Shown: positions 1-7,131 of the stretch, in pieces
Position numbering within the stretch: position 1 is the stretch's first letter
Layout of the letters: each line of letters begins with the position of its first letter
NCBI GenBank assembly: GCA_947168625.1
Contig: CAMVMQ010000010.1
Span: 1-17,357, forward strand
DNA length: 17,357 nucleotides
From: an uncultured Caryophanales bacterium
Lineage (GTDB): Bacteria > Bacillota_I > Bacilli_A > RF39 > UBA660
Direction: 5' to 3'
The notes under the pieces: generated by a model
The model's database searches: none
The model's input: only the letters and a program-made list of their open reading frames with translations
What the model was told of the DNA's origin: nothing
Made by a program: the position numbers and the translations under genes

Positions 1-533
1 GGATAGTTCTTCATTACAACTTTTCCTTTAACAGTACCATCTTCTTTAACTGTAAATGTAACTGTTTCAGTACTTAGTTTATATCCTTTTGGTGCAATAG
101 TCTCTGTTAAAGTATATTTTCCAGGTTTTAATCCTTCAATCTTATGTGTTGTACTTTTAGATACCCATTTATCAATTTGCTTTCCACTAGCATCTTTAAG
201 TACTAATGTAGCCCCTGGTAACTCTTTACCAGTAGTAGCATCAATCTTACTTATATATGTAGTTTTTGGCTTCTCTGGATAATTCTTCATCGTAGCCTTA
301 GCAACAGTACCATCAGCTTTTATTTCAAATGTAACAGTCTCAGTACTTAATACATATCCCTCTGGTGCATTAATCTCTGTTAAAGTATATTTTCCAGGTT
401 TTAACCCTTCAATTTTATGTGGAGTACCTTCTGATACCCATTTATCAATCTGTTTTTCATTAGCATCTTTAAGTACTAATGTAGCTCCTGGTAATTCCTT
501 ATTATTAGTAGCATCAATCTTACTAATTTCAAC
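1..533. repeat. Tandem CnaB-coding DNA repeats of about 273-276 bp
   Basis: The segments at about 1-276 and 277-533 are close copies at both DNA and protein level. Examples are the shared ELPGATLVLKDA, EGLKPGKYTLTE and TETVTF strings. The key residues recur 91-92 positions apart, with one codon inserted near the end of the second copy. Such repeats expand and shrink by recombination in surface proteins. The array continues past the left edge, so its full copy number is unknown. Confidence 0.85.
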
Positions 534-1430
534 CTTAGTTGCAATATTTAAATATAGACTAGTAGAAGAATTAACATTAACTGTTTCAGGATATAATAAA
601 GCAACATTTTGAAGATTATTCTTTCTAGCGGTTGGATTGTATTGATAAGCATTATAAATAATACCACTTCCACTTACACTTAAAGTCATTGCGTAAGAAA
701 GTGCCTTAATACTTTTTACTGGAACCTTAACTAAAAAGCTAGATCCAGAAAAACTACTACTAACTTTTCCATTTATGTCAGTAAGAACACTACCTTCTGG
801 TGCCCCAGTTATACGTGCAGTGTAATTACCTGTCAAATTACTACTATCAACATTAACAGTACTAATATAGTAATTTTTATCACTAGATAAAGTAAATTCA
901 CTAGCACTATTAATCTTAATTGATGTTTTTGGAGCCACATAATTATTAGCACCATATACCAATTTAGCAACTTCACTAACAACCACTGATGGATGACCTT
1001 TATATGTACCTTTACTTAAATCAAAGTACGTAAATGAAACATCATTAGGATTAATAATATACCAAATTGCTAGACCAGTAATATAATAGTCCTTATAATT
1101 ATCTCCAGTTATAGACTTAGTTGGATATCCATTAGCCATAATATAAGCATATTTATCACTTGTTTTACCAACTAAATAAAATGATTCATAGCCAGAATAA
1201 AACCAATCATCATGTATCTCGGTACAATAAGCAACTTTACCATCAGTAGTCACCTTATAAGAAAAATTAAGTGTACTACCGTATCCTAAGTACTCACTTC
1301 CTTTTAATGATTTAGCTGTATTACCAGCAAAATTAACAGCTTGTGGTACAGAACTTTCAGCCTTAACAGTTATTGTAAATAAAGATAAAATAATAACGAA
1401 AAGACTAATTAAAATATTTTTTAATTTCAT
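1..1430 (-). CDS. Secreted surface protein with thioester-domain-like region and CnaB (SpaA-type) repeats, partial at 3' end
   Basis: I translated this gene by hand from the ATG at 1430-1428; it runs off the left edge after 476 codons. Residues 1-24 are a signal peptide ending in VKA. Residues about 25-165 look like a thioester (TQXA) domain: Cys69 lies in an AYC motif, and Thr118 is followed by an AIW-type motif. The family's thioester-forming Gln is replaced by Gly119 (TGLAIW). Two CnaB folds follow, at about 301-385 and 392-477. Each has the three residues expected for an internal isopeptide bond: Lys304, Glu352, Asn383, and Lys395, Glu443, Asn475. CnaB domains form rigid stalks on Gram-positive adhesins and pilins. 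More repeats and an LPXTG anchor probably lie beyond the window. A GGGAGG ribosome site lies 7 nt before the ATG. The gene has its own promoter, so it is separate from the thioredoxin-like gene upstream. Confidence 0.88.
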   Translation of the reverse strand, partial: MKLKNILISLFVIILSLFTITVKAESSVPQAVNFAGNTAKSLKGSEYLGYGSTLNFSYKVTTDGKVAYCTEIHDDWFYSGYESFYLVGKTSDKYAYIMANGYPTKSITGDNYKDYYITGLAIWYIINPNDVSFTYFDLSKGTYKGHPSVVVSEVAKLVYGANNYVAPKTSIKINSASEFTLSSDKNYYISTVNVDSSNLTGNYTARITGAPEGSVLTDINGKVSSSFSGSSFLVKVPVKSIKALSYAMTLSVSGSGIIYNAYQYNPTARKNNLQNVALLYPETVNVNSSTSLYLNIATKVEISKIDATNNKELPGATLVLKDANEKQIDKWVSEGTPHKIEGLKPGKYTLTEINAPEGYVLSTETVTFEIKADGTVAKATMKNYPEKPKTTYISKIDATTGKELPGATLVLKDASGKQIDKWVSKSTTHKIEGLKPGKYTLTETIAPKGYKLSTETVTFTVKEDGTVKGKVVMKNY

Positions 1431-1460
1431 AACAAAACCTCCCTTTGAAATCGGTTATAT

Positions 1461-1489
1461 ATACTACCATTTTTTATTCAATTTGTCAA
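1461..1489 (-). promoter_or_regulatory. Sigma-A promoter of the surface protein gene
   Basis: On the minus strand, TTGACA (1489-1484) is a perfect -35, followed after 17 bp by TAGTAT (1466-1461), a 4/6 match to TATAAT. Transcription would start about 25 nt before the ATG and leave room for the GGGAGG site. The promoter sits just after the terminator of the upstream gene. Confidence 0.7.
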
Positions 1490-1497
1490 GTATTCAT

Positions 1498-1519
1498 AAA
1501 AAAAATCCCTTCAGGGATT
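1498..1519 (-). terminator. Rho-independent terminator after the thioredoxin-like gene
   Basis: Read on the minus strand, a six-pair stem AATCCC/GGGATT with a 4-nt loop is followed by eight T. It lies about 10 nt after the stop codon at 1530-1532 and separates this unit from the surface protein gene. Confidence 0.85.
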
Positions 1520-1529
1520 CCTATTACTA

Positions 1530-2129
1530 TTATTTATTACAATCAGAGCAAGTATTTAATGCTTTAAAAACTTCCTTCATATAAGCACTTAAATTAATCT
1601 TAAGTTCTTTTATCTCTTCTTCTGTCCAATAATCTTTAGGATTTTCAAAGCCATTAGTATCAAGAGATGTTTCATAGTCATTACCTATTATATTACCTTT
1701 AATGTGAAAAGAAACATTAGGAACATAGATATAACGATTTCCTTCTTCATTATACTGAAGATTATCACCAAGTAATGATACTATTTTTTGATAATTATCC
1801 GTATTGTTCTTACGATCCTCAAGGATATTATAATAATATATCTGATCAATCCCCTCATCCTTTGCCACTTCGTTTAAATATTTAACATAAGCATTACACC
1901 ATGGACACTCAGGAAAGCCCAAATAAATAACACCTGTTCCATGTTCCATTATTTTAATTATCTCATCTGCATCTTTATAAACAAAAACATTATCTACAGG
2001 CACATTATTATATTCCTTATTAAATCTAACATTATCACTTTCCTTCTTACTTACCAATGTAAAAAATAAAACAAGACCAATAAGTAAAACACACACTATA
2101 CTTGAAATAATAACTATTTTCTTTTTCAT
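1530..2129 (-). CDS. Membrane-anchored thioredoxin-like protein with CPWC motif
   Basis: The product has 199 residues. Residues 5-27 form an N-terminal membrane anchor, so the rest should lie outside the membrane. The redox motif is Cys75-Pro-Trp-Cys78 in a strand-turn context (YLGFPECPWC). A later VPNV stretch fits the cis-proline loop of thioredoxin folds. A second pair, CSDC, ends the protein (Cys194, Cys197) and is not part of the standard fold. Similar short anchored proteins include bacteriocin accessory (PedC/BrcD-like) and other extracytoplasmic thiol-disulfide proteins; the substrate cannot be told. I chose the ATG at 2129 because GGAGGT lies 7-8 nt upstream. A GTG at 2144 overlaps that site and is less likely. 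The start comes 1 nt after the stop of the upstream regulator gene, which implies translational coupling. Confidence 0.85.
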   Translation of the reverse strand: MKKKIVIISSIVCVLLIGLVLFFTLVSKKESDNVRFNKEYNNVPVDNVFVYKDADEIIKIMEHGTGVIYLGFPECPWCNAYVKYLNEVAKDEGIDQIYYYNILEDRKNNTDNYQKIVSLLGDNLQYNEEGNRYIYVPNVSFHIKGNIIGNDYETSLDTNGFENPKDYWTEEEIKELKINLSAYMKEVFKALNTCSDCNK

Positions 2130-2130
2130 T

Positions 2131-2823
2131 CTAATTACCTCCACAATTACTTTTCATAGATAAAGGTACCTTATAGGTAGTCATAACTTCACTACTATTA
2201 GTACACTCTATTTCTAAATATAAACTATTATCATTATATACTCTACATATCTTATCATAATTATCAACACTTAAAGTTACATTTTTCAAAAATTCTTCTA
2301 ATGTAATATTATCCTCATATTCATAAGAACTAATTTTCTTATTAGTTCCATTAACACTCTCATATAAAGTACATGATATTTTCTTATATAAAGTATTATC
2401 TTCTTCACCACAATATTCAATATTAGTAACATAAATAGCGGATTTCTTTTTATTATAAGAAATACTTCCAGATATATTAAAATTACTACAATTCGAAGAC
2501 AAAGTTTTAAATTCAAAATTACTTTCTCTATTAAGTAAAACAATTCCCAAAAAAATAATAGTAGTAAAAATTAATATTAAAAAAATAATTTTCACATACA
2601 TTTTTTTCTTTTTATTATATTTACCTTCTAACATATCATCAATACTAACATTAAAATCTTTACTTATTTCTTTAATTAAAGAAACATCAGGCATATTTTT
2701 ACCATTTTCCCACTTACTCACAGCCTGATAGGTAACATGATATTTTTCTGCCAATTCTTTTTGCGTAAGATTATATTTTTTCCTTATCTCTTTAATTAAA
2801 TTTCCAAACTCATTCTGATTCAT
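2131..2823 (-). CDS. Membrane-bound XRE-family transcriptional regulator
   Basis: The product has 230 residues. Residues about 7-60 form a Cro/CI-type helix-turn-helix with the typical LTQKELAEKYHVTYQAVSKWE pattern split over two helices. A lysine-rich stop-transfer stretch and one membrane segment (about 76-97) follow. The remaining roughly 130 residues should be outside the cell and contain six cysteines. This is a one-component layout with cytoplasmic DNA binding and an outer sensing domain that I do not recognise. It is coupled to the CPWC protein gene with a 1-nt gap. The ATG at 2823 has no Shine-Dalgarno site; an in-frame GTG at 2832 would add three residues and coincides with the predicted transcription start. 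Its target is not visible, but autoregulation and control of the neighbouring surface gene are reasonable guesses. Confidence 0.87.
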   Translation of the reverse strand: MNQNEFGNLIKEIRKKYNLTQKELAEKYHVTYQAVSKWENGKNMPDVSLIKEISKDFNVSIDDMLEGKYNKKKKMYVKIIFLILIFTTIIFLGIVLLNRESNFEFKTLSSNCSNFNISGSISYNKKKSAIYVTNIEYCGEEDNTLYKKISCTLYESVNGTNKKISSYEYEDNITLEEFLKNVTLSVDNYDKICRVYNDNSLYLEIECTNSSEVMTTYKVPLSMKSNCGGN

Positions 2824-2838
2824 CTTGACCACATTTTA

Positions 2839-2867
2839 ATTATACTACTCAAAAGCTCTTTTTGCAA
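2839..2867 (-). promoter_or_regulatory. Sigma-A promoter of the regulator/thioredoxin-like pair
   Basis: TTGCAA (2867-2862), a 17-bp spacer and a perfect TATAAT (2844-2839) lie on the minus strand. The predicted start point is about 2832, right at the in-frame GTG and only about 9 nt before the ATG. Two imperfect inverted repeats overlap the promoter: GCAA-TAT-TTGC (2864-2874) and AAAAG-CT-CTTTT, in the spacer. They could be operators. Confidence 0.75.
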
Positions 2868-2912
2868 TATTTGCTATTGTTATTTAATCTTAAAGAGATT
2901 CAAATATATATT

Positions 2913-2938
2913 AAAAAAGTGAGTTTTAAAACTCACTT
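2913..2938 (-). terminator. Terminator of the YihY operon (perfect 22-bp palindrome)
   Basis: AAGTGAGTTTT and AAAACTCACTT form a perfect palindrome at 2917-2938. Read on the minus strand it is followed by a run of six T that starts within the stem. It lies about 105 nt after the stop of the YihY-type gene and just beyond the convergent-free gap before the regulator promoter. Confidence 0.7.
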
Positions 2939-2971
2939 AAACCATAATAGGTTCGAAAATATAAGGAGATA

Positions 2972-3033
2972 ATAGTATTACTAATATTACTTAAGTAGTC
3001 TGCAAACTATTTTATTATCATAAGTAATACTAT
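2972..3033. repeat. 11-bp inverted repeat in the gap after the YihY gene
   Basis: ATAGTATTACT (2972-2982) is the exact reverse complement of AGTAATACTAT (3023-3033), 40 bp apart. A short inner pairing TAGT/ACTA can form between them. The transcript of the YihY operon would carry it as a long 3' hairpin before the terminator. It could protect the RNA end or be a remnant of a small mobile repeat. The rest of 2833-3044 holds no gene that I can see. Confidence 0.5.
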
Positions 3034-3044
3034 CATAAATATTA

Positions 3045-3845
3045 TTAACTTATGTTCTCTTTATTATACAGAGAAGTATTAATTATTATGCCAAGAATCA
3101 AAATATAACTTAAGAAATATATCCAAATAAGTAATACAGTAAGGCTAGATAACCCACCATATAAAGCATCATATTTAGCAAAATATGTCAAATAATAACT
3201 AAATATTAAAGTGAATATACTCCACATAATCGTAGTAAAGAAAGCGCCCAATAAAACATCATTAACTCTCAATTTAACACTAGGAGCTATAATATATATC
3301 AGAACAACACTTATAAAGATAAACAATAAAGTAATTGGCCACTTAAATGCATGGTACAAATAAACAATACTTTTTGTTATTATATTATATTTTTCAAGAA
3401 GTAAAAGCACCTTACCACCAAATACTGGAATTAATATTAAAAAGATAACAGAAAAAATGAGAATTAATAATATTATTATAGATTTAAACCTATCTTTAGT
3501 CCTATTTACTTCTTTTACCTTATATAAATTATTTGCGGACTCAATAACAGCATAAATACCTTTAGAGGAAGCATATAAAGTTACAATATTTAATAACCCT
3601 ATTGACAAAGAATAATTCTTACTAGAAATAATATTTGTTAAAATATTACCCATATAACTAGGAACAATACTTTTTATAAAAGAAATTACAGAATCACTTG
3701 ATATTGAAAAAATACTAGCAATTAATATTATAACAGTAAAAGTTGGAATTATTGCCAAAACAAAATTATAGGATAAATATGATGGTAAAATTCTAAGTTC
3801 TTGTAAACTTAGAATTTTTATTACTTTATTAATAAACTTTTTCAT
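3045..3845 (-). CDS. YihY/BrkB-family (UPF0761) membrane protein
   Basis: The product has 266 residues and about six membrane segments. It carries the family's features: an N-terminal amphipathic start followed by a YxxFxLxxxxxPxF-type first segment (SYNFVLAIIPTFTV), a SSKGIYAVIESANNLYKV segment, and the C-terminal YGGLSSLTVLLIWIYFLSYILILG signature, split here over two helices. The family's biochemical role is not settled; the old RNase BN assignment was withdrawn for E. coli YihY. Its ATG overlaps the stop of the GGDEF gene (TAATG), so it is translated with that gene and probably acts with it in the membrane. The length is near the family norm. Confidence 0.88.
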   Translation of the reverse strand: MKKFINKVIKILSLQELRILPSYLSYNFVLAIIPTFTVIILIASIFSISSDSVISFIKSIVPSYMGNILTNIISSKNYSLSIGLLNIVTLYASSKGIYAVIESANNLYKVKEVNRTKDRFKSIIILLILIFSVIFLILIPVFGGKVLLLLEKYNIITKSIVYLYHAFKWPITLLFIFISVVLIYIIAPSVKLRVNDVLLGAFFTTIMWSIFTLIFSYYLTYFAKYDALYGGLSSLTVLLIWIYFLSYILILGIIINTSLYNKENIS

Positions 3846-5875
3846 TATACTCTTGAAGAATCCTTCTTATTTCTCATATCAATTGTAGCTTCATTTATAG
3901 CATCATCTACTGTTTTCACATCATCTAAAATCATACTATAACCAATCGAAGCACCAAATCCATAAGGAAGATTTTTTAATTCTTTATATATCCTTCTTGT
4001 ATAATTTACAATGTCTTGTTCATCATATCCAACCATATAGATTAAGAACTCATTACCATCGGTTCTAACAATATCCGTATTAGCCTCTTGATTAACAATC
4101 AAAATACTAGCGGCTTTTTTAATAACCAAATCTCCCTCTTCATGACCATGATTATCATTAATAAATTTAATATTATTTAAATCAACAATAACAAATCCTT
4201 GCGGATAAATAGTATTATTATCCCACTCCTTTATTTTCAAATTAAGATAATTACGATTCTTTAAAGAAGTCATAGCATCTATATATTTTAACTTATCATT
4301 GTTAGTAACAATTGACTCCTTCTTCTTTTTCTTCTTCATAATAAAGAAGACACTAACTATTAATAATATACCCAAGATAGCAATAATAAAACCAAATAAA
4401 CTACCAGTACTATAATTTTTCATCGTTGTATTATAATTAAATTTAACACTATTATAATTAACTGTTTCAACATAATTAGAAAACATCTTAGCAAATATTG
4501 TATTCTTATTAACATCCCTAATATAGAACGTATAATCATAAGGAAGAACTCCTTCAAATAACTCATTATAATTACCAAATCTCTTTACCTTATAATAATC
4601 ATAAGTATCTTTATCAAGAAGCAATATTGCATCACTAGATACACCTCTAATTAAGTTATCAGTATTATCATAAACATCAGTTTTTATACCTGCACTAGTG
4701 GCATATTTATGTAAATAAGAATTATTAACTACTGATACCTCTTTTCCCAATAAACTCTTAATTGAAATAACATTAAAAACATCTCTCGATATAACTACAT
4801 ACTTTTCTTTAAATAAAGAACTAGTCCTAATTGTATCAACATTGACACCATCTATATCAAAATTACCAAAGACAGCATCTAAGTTACCATTTGAAAAATC
4901 ATTCTTCATTTTTTCAATACTATCATAGTATATAAAATTTAAATCAGTATCATATATTTCTTCAAAATTATTAAAATAATTATAAAGTGTACCAACAACA
5001 TCCTTATTCTGAATATCTTCATAAGGCATATAAGTAGTATAACCTACATTATAAGGATTACTGTTATAACTAGCACGTTCTGCTTCACTAATTTCCTTAT
5101 CTAAGAAATATTCATCCAAAAAACTATTTTTATAAGATGAAGACTCTTTATCATTTTTAAAAGAAGTAAAATACTTTCTCATAATGTTAGAAAAAGTTTT
5201 ATTCTCTACTGTTAAAACATAATTTTTGCTAATATCAGTCAAATGAAACAACACATGTAAATCCTCTTTTAAAATAAAATCAATATTCATATTATAAGGA
5301 ATAATAGCATACTTTATTTCTTCAGATGCAAAAGCATCCTTAATCTCATTAATATTATTTTTAGAAACATAACTTATCTTATTATTATCTGTAAGACTAT
5401 CAGACACCATTTGAAGATCAGATGAAAGAACACCAACAGTAATATCACCCATATCACTAATAGTATCAATAGTACCACTATTTCGCCCAACTAAAACATA
5501 ATAATCCTTGTATAATAGTAAATCATTATCAGCCAAAGTAGTATCACTATTAATAACTCTAAAAGAATTACCTCGAAGTGAACTATTATTATTAGTTGTA
5601 AGATATGATACCTTATTAAAACTAATACCATGTTTATTTGTAAAATTATCTAAGAAATCAAAAATAACGCCCTTACCATTCTTTCCATACACAGGTACAT
5701 CATTAAAAACACTAATATCAATAACCTGTCTCTTATTATCATTAATCCATTTCTTTTCAAGAATAGAAAAAGATGCATCATCTTTACTATAATTTAAAAT
5801 AAATATTCCTAGTATCGTTACAAATAAGATACCAATAATAGTCAAAATTAGTACTTTATTATTTCTTTTCTTCAT
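3845..5875 (-). CDS. Tandem solute-binding-like sensor with membrane segment and degenerate GGDEF domain
   Basis: The product has 676 residues. Membrane segments lie at about 8-28 and 491-512. Between them are two regions resembling family 3 solute-binding domains; the second starts near YNVGYTTYMPYEDIQ. After six lysines comes a cytoplasmic GGDEF domain (about 527-676). The domain keeps the first metal Asp (Asp565 in VDLNNIKFIND), but the signature is DGNEF (606-610) instead of GGDEF. The acidic third residue is therefore Asn and the first Gly is Asp. No RxxD inhibitory site is seen in the usual place. Active diguanylate cyclases need the acidic third position, so the domain may be inactive, bind nucleotide only, or use another chemistry. 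AAGGAG inside the end of the upstream gene serves this ATG. No PilZ or EAL domain is seen in the window. Confidence 0.85.
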   Translation of the reverse strand: MKKRNNKVLILTIIGILFVTILGIFILNYSKDDASFSILEKKWINDNKRQVIDISVFNDVPVYGKNGKGVIFDFLDNFTNKHGISFNKVSYLTTNNNSSLRGNSFRVINSDTTLADNDLLLYKDYYVLVGRNSGTIDTISDMGDITVGVLSSDLQMVSDSLTDNNKISYVSKNNINEIKDAFASEEIKYAIIPYNMNIDFILKEDLHVLFHLTDISKNYVLTVENKTFSNIMRKYFTSFKNDKESSSYKNSFLDEYFLDKEISEAERASYNSNPYNVGYTTYMPYEDIQNKDVVGTLYNYFNNFEEIYDTDLNFIYYDSIEKMKNDFSNGNLDAVFGNFDIDGVNVDTIRTSSLFKEKYVVISRDVFNVISIKSLLGKEVSVVNNSYLHKYATSAGIKTDVYDNTDNLIRGVSSDAILLLDKDTYDYYKVKRFGNYNELFEGVLPYDYTFYIRDVNKNTIFAKMFSNYVETVNYNSVKFNYNTTMKNYSTGSLFGFIIAILGILLIVSVFFIMKKKKKKESIVTNNDKLKYIDAMTSLKNRNYLNLKIKEWDNNTIYPQGFVIVDLNNIKFINDNHGHEEGDLVIKKAASILIVNQEANTDIVRTDGNEFLIYMVGYDEQDIVNYTRRIYKELKNLPYGFGASIGYSMILDDVKTVDDAINEATIDMRNKKDSSRV

Positions 5876-5876
5876 A

Positions 5877-6341
5877 TTAGCTCCTTACCCATGTAATAGC
5901 ATCAAAATTATGATGCTTATTACCTGTAATCACTGTACTGCCATCATCATTATTCCATTTTAAGAAATATGAAAAATCATAAAACTTAAGTTCATCTTCA
6001 GTATAATTATCAAGTGTTGCACTTGCTATTTCTTTAGCTTTATCTGCAGAAGCATCATTCTTTAAAACAATAGTTGTATAGACAATTTTACCTTGAAGTC
6101 TAATAGATACTTCATCTGCAAGACCACTTTCCATAATTTCCTCTTTTACTCCATCATAAACACTTTTTTTAATCTTTACTTCATCAATACCATCTAACCT
6201 ATTACCATATTTATTAGAAGATCCCCCCATTAGAAGACTTACGAATATTATTGTTAAAATAACCACTAATAAAATAGCAAGCATTAAAATAATAGCAAAT
6301 CCCTTATTATTTTTTATCCAGTTCTTTATCTTATCAAACAT
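5877..6341 (-). CDS. Single-pass membrane protein of unknown function, first gene of the GGDEF operon
   Basis: The product has 154 residues. A basic N-terminus (MFDKIKNWIKNNKG) precedes one membrane segment at about 14-37. The remaining roughly 115 residues should be outside the membrane. They contain an alternating strand/helix pattern and no cysteine. I do not recognise a family. Its AAGGAGG site lies 6 nt before the ATG, and it is the first gene after a strong promoter. The stop is 1 nt before the start of the sensor-GGDEF gene, so the three genes look cotranscribed and coupled. A role as a small accessory subunit of the sensor is inference from position only. Confidence 0.8.
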   Translation of the reverse strand: MFDKIKNWIKNNKGFAIILMLAILLVVILTIIFVSLLMGGSSNKYGNRLDGIDEVKIKKSVYDGVKEEIMESGLADEVSIRLQGKIVYTTIVLKNDASADKAKEIASATLDNYTEDELKFYDFSYFLKWNNDDGSTVITGNKHHNFDAITWVRS

Positions 6342-6367
6342 TTTTTCCTCCTTATTAATCTAATAGT

Positions 6368-6396
6368 ATTATACTATAACAGAAAATAATTATCAA
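6368..6396 (-). promoter_or_regulatory. Sigma-A promoter of the GGDEF/YihY operon, with palindrome over the -10
   Basis: TTGATA (6396-6391), a 17-bp spacer and a perfect TATAAT (6373-6368) lie on the minus strand. A 15-bp palindrome ATAGTAT-T-ATACTAT (6363-6377) covers the -10 and could be a repressor site. In DNA this rich in A and T it may also be chance. Confidence 0.75.
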
Positions 6397-6404
6397 TGTT
6401 TTAT

Positions 6405-6435
6405 AAAAAGAAAAAAATGAAAACTTTTTTTCATT
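6405..6435 (-). terminator. Terminator after sigE
   Basis: On the minus strand an eight-pair stem AATGAAAA/TTTTCATT with a 4-nt loop (6416-6435) is followed by a T-rich run. It lies about 15 nt after the sigE stop. The stem is weak in G and C, but its position and T tract fit an intrinsic terminator. Confidence 0.65.
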
Positions 6436-6450
6436 CTTTATTATAATAAA

Positions 6451-7131
6451 CTATATTCTTATTATATTAGATAATTTTCTTATTACTTTCTTTTCTATTC
6501 TAGATATATATGACTGTGATATGCCAAGTAAATTAGCCACTTCTTTTTGAGTCATTTCTTTTTTTCCATTTAAACCATATCTTAATTCAATTATTTCTTT
6601 ATCCCTTTTTTTTAATTTATCAACTTCTTCATACATAAGACGCTTATCAGTTTCATCCTCAAGTGGCTTTGTAACAATATCTTCATCAGTTCCTAGCACA
6701 TCCTCAAGATGCAATTCATTACCCTCAGAATCAAAACTCAAACTATCCTCAAAAGAAACCTCAGTTCTTTTCTTTTTAGTCTTCCTTAAATACATAAGTA
6801 TTTCATTATCAATACATCTTGAAGCATAAGTGGCCAGTTTAATATTCTTATCATTTTGATAAGTATTAACACCCTTAATTAAACCAATTGTACCAATCGA
6901 AACTAAGTCCTCTAAATCAATCTTAGTATTTTCATACTTCTTAGCAAGAAAAACAACTAATCTTAAATTATGTTCAATAAGTTTATCTCTTGCCTTCATA
7001 TCACCACTTAAAAACATTTTTACATATTCTTCCTCTTCCTCCTTAGATAATGGTGGTGGTAATATATCAGTACTTCCAACATAAAACAAATAATTTATTT
7101 TTCTAAATATTTTTCTTAATAACTTAAACAT
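6451..7131 (-). CDS. sigE: Sporulation sigma factor SigE (pro-form)
   Basis: The 226-residue product is close to Bacillus pro-sigma-E (239). It drives mother-cell transcription early in sporulation. Conserved blocks follow in order: YVGSTDILPPPLS at the mature N-terminus, NLRLVV and IDLEDLVSIGTIGLIKGV in region 2.1-2.2, KLATYASRCIDNEILMYLR in 2.3-2.4, then region 4 with a helix-turn-helix (MTQKEVANLLGISQSYISR, about 193-211). About 16 residues precede the YVGS motif, with five basic residues and no acidic ones. This is a pro-sequence, shorter than the roughly 27 residues in Bacillus, to be removed by SpoIIGA. GGAG inside the end of spoIIGA lies 6-7 nt before the ATG, and the genes overlap by 8 nt. 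sigG, which follows sigE in Bacillus, is absent here; the next unit downstream is the GGDEF operon. Confidence 0.95.
   Translation of the reverse strand: MFKLLRKIFRKINYLFYVGSTDILPPPLSKEEEEEYVKMFLSGDMKARDKLIEHNLRLVVFLAKKYENTKIDLEDLVSIGTIGLIKGVNTYQNDKNIKLATYASRCIDNEILMYLRKTKKKRTEVSFEDSLSFDSEGNELHLEDVLGTDEDIVTKPLEDETDKRLMYEEVDKLKKRDKEIIELRYGLNGKKEMTQKEVANLLGISQSYISRIEKKVIRKLSNIIRI

Noticed and set aside
2298..2543. Open frame of 81 codons on the minus strand inside the XRE regulator gene
   Set aside because: It is a shadow frame over the outer domain of the regulator, with no ribosome site.
2941..2965. GGTTCGAAAAT, resembling a tRNA T-loop
   Set aside because: No acceptor, D or anticodon arms could be found around it.
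5508..5792. Plus-strand frame opposite the GGDEF gene
   Set aside because: It is antisense to a well supported gene and has no ribosome site or recognisable domain.
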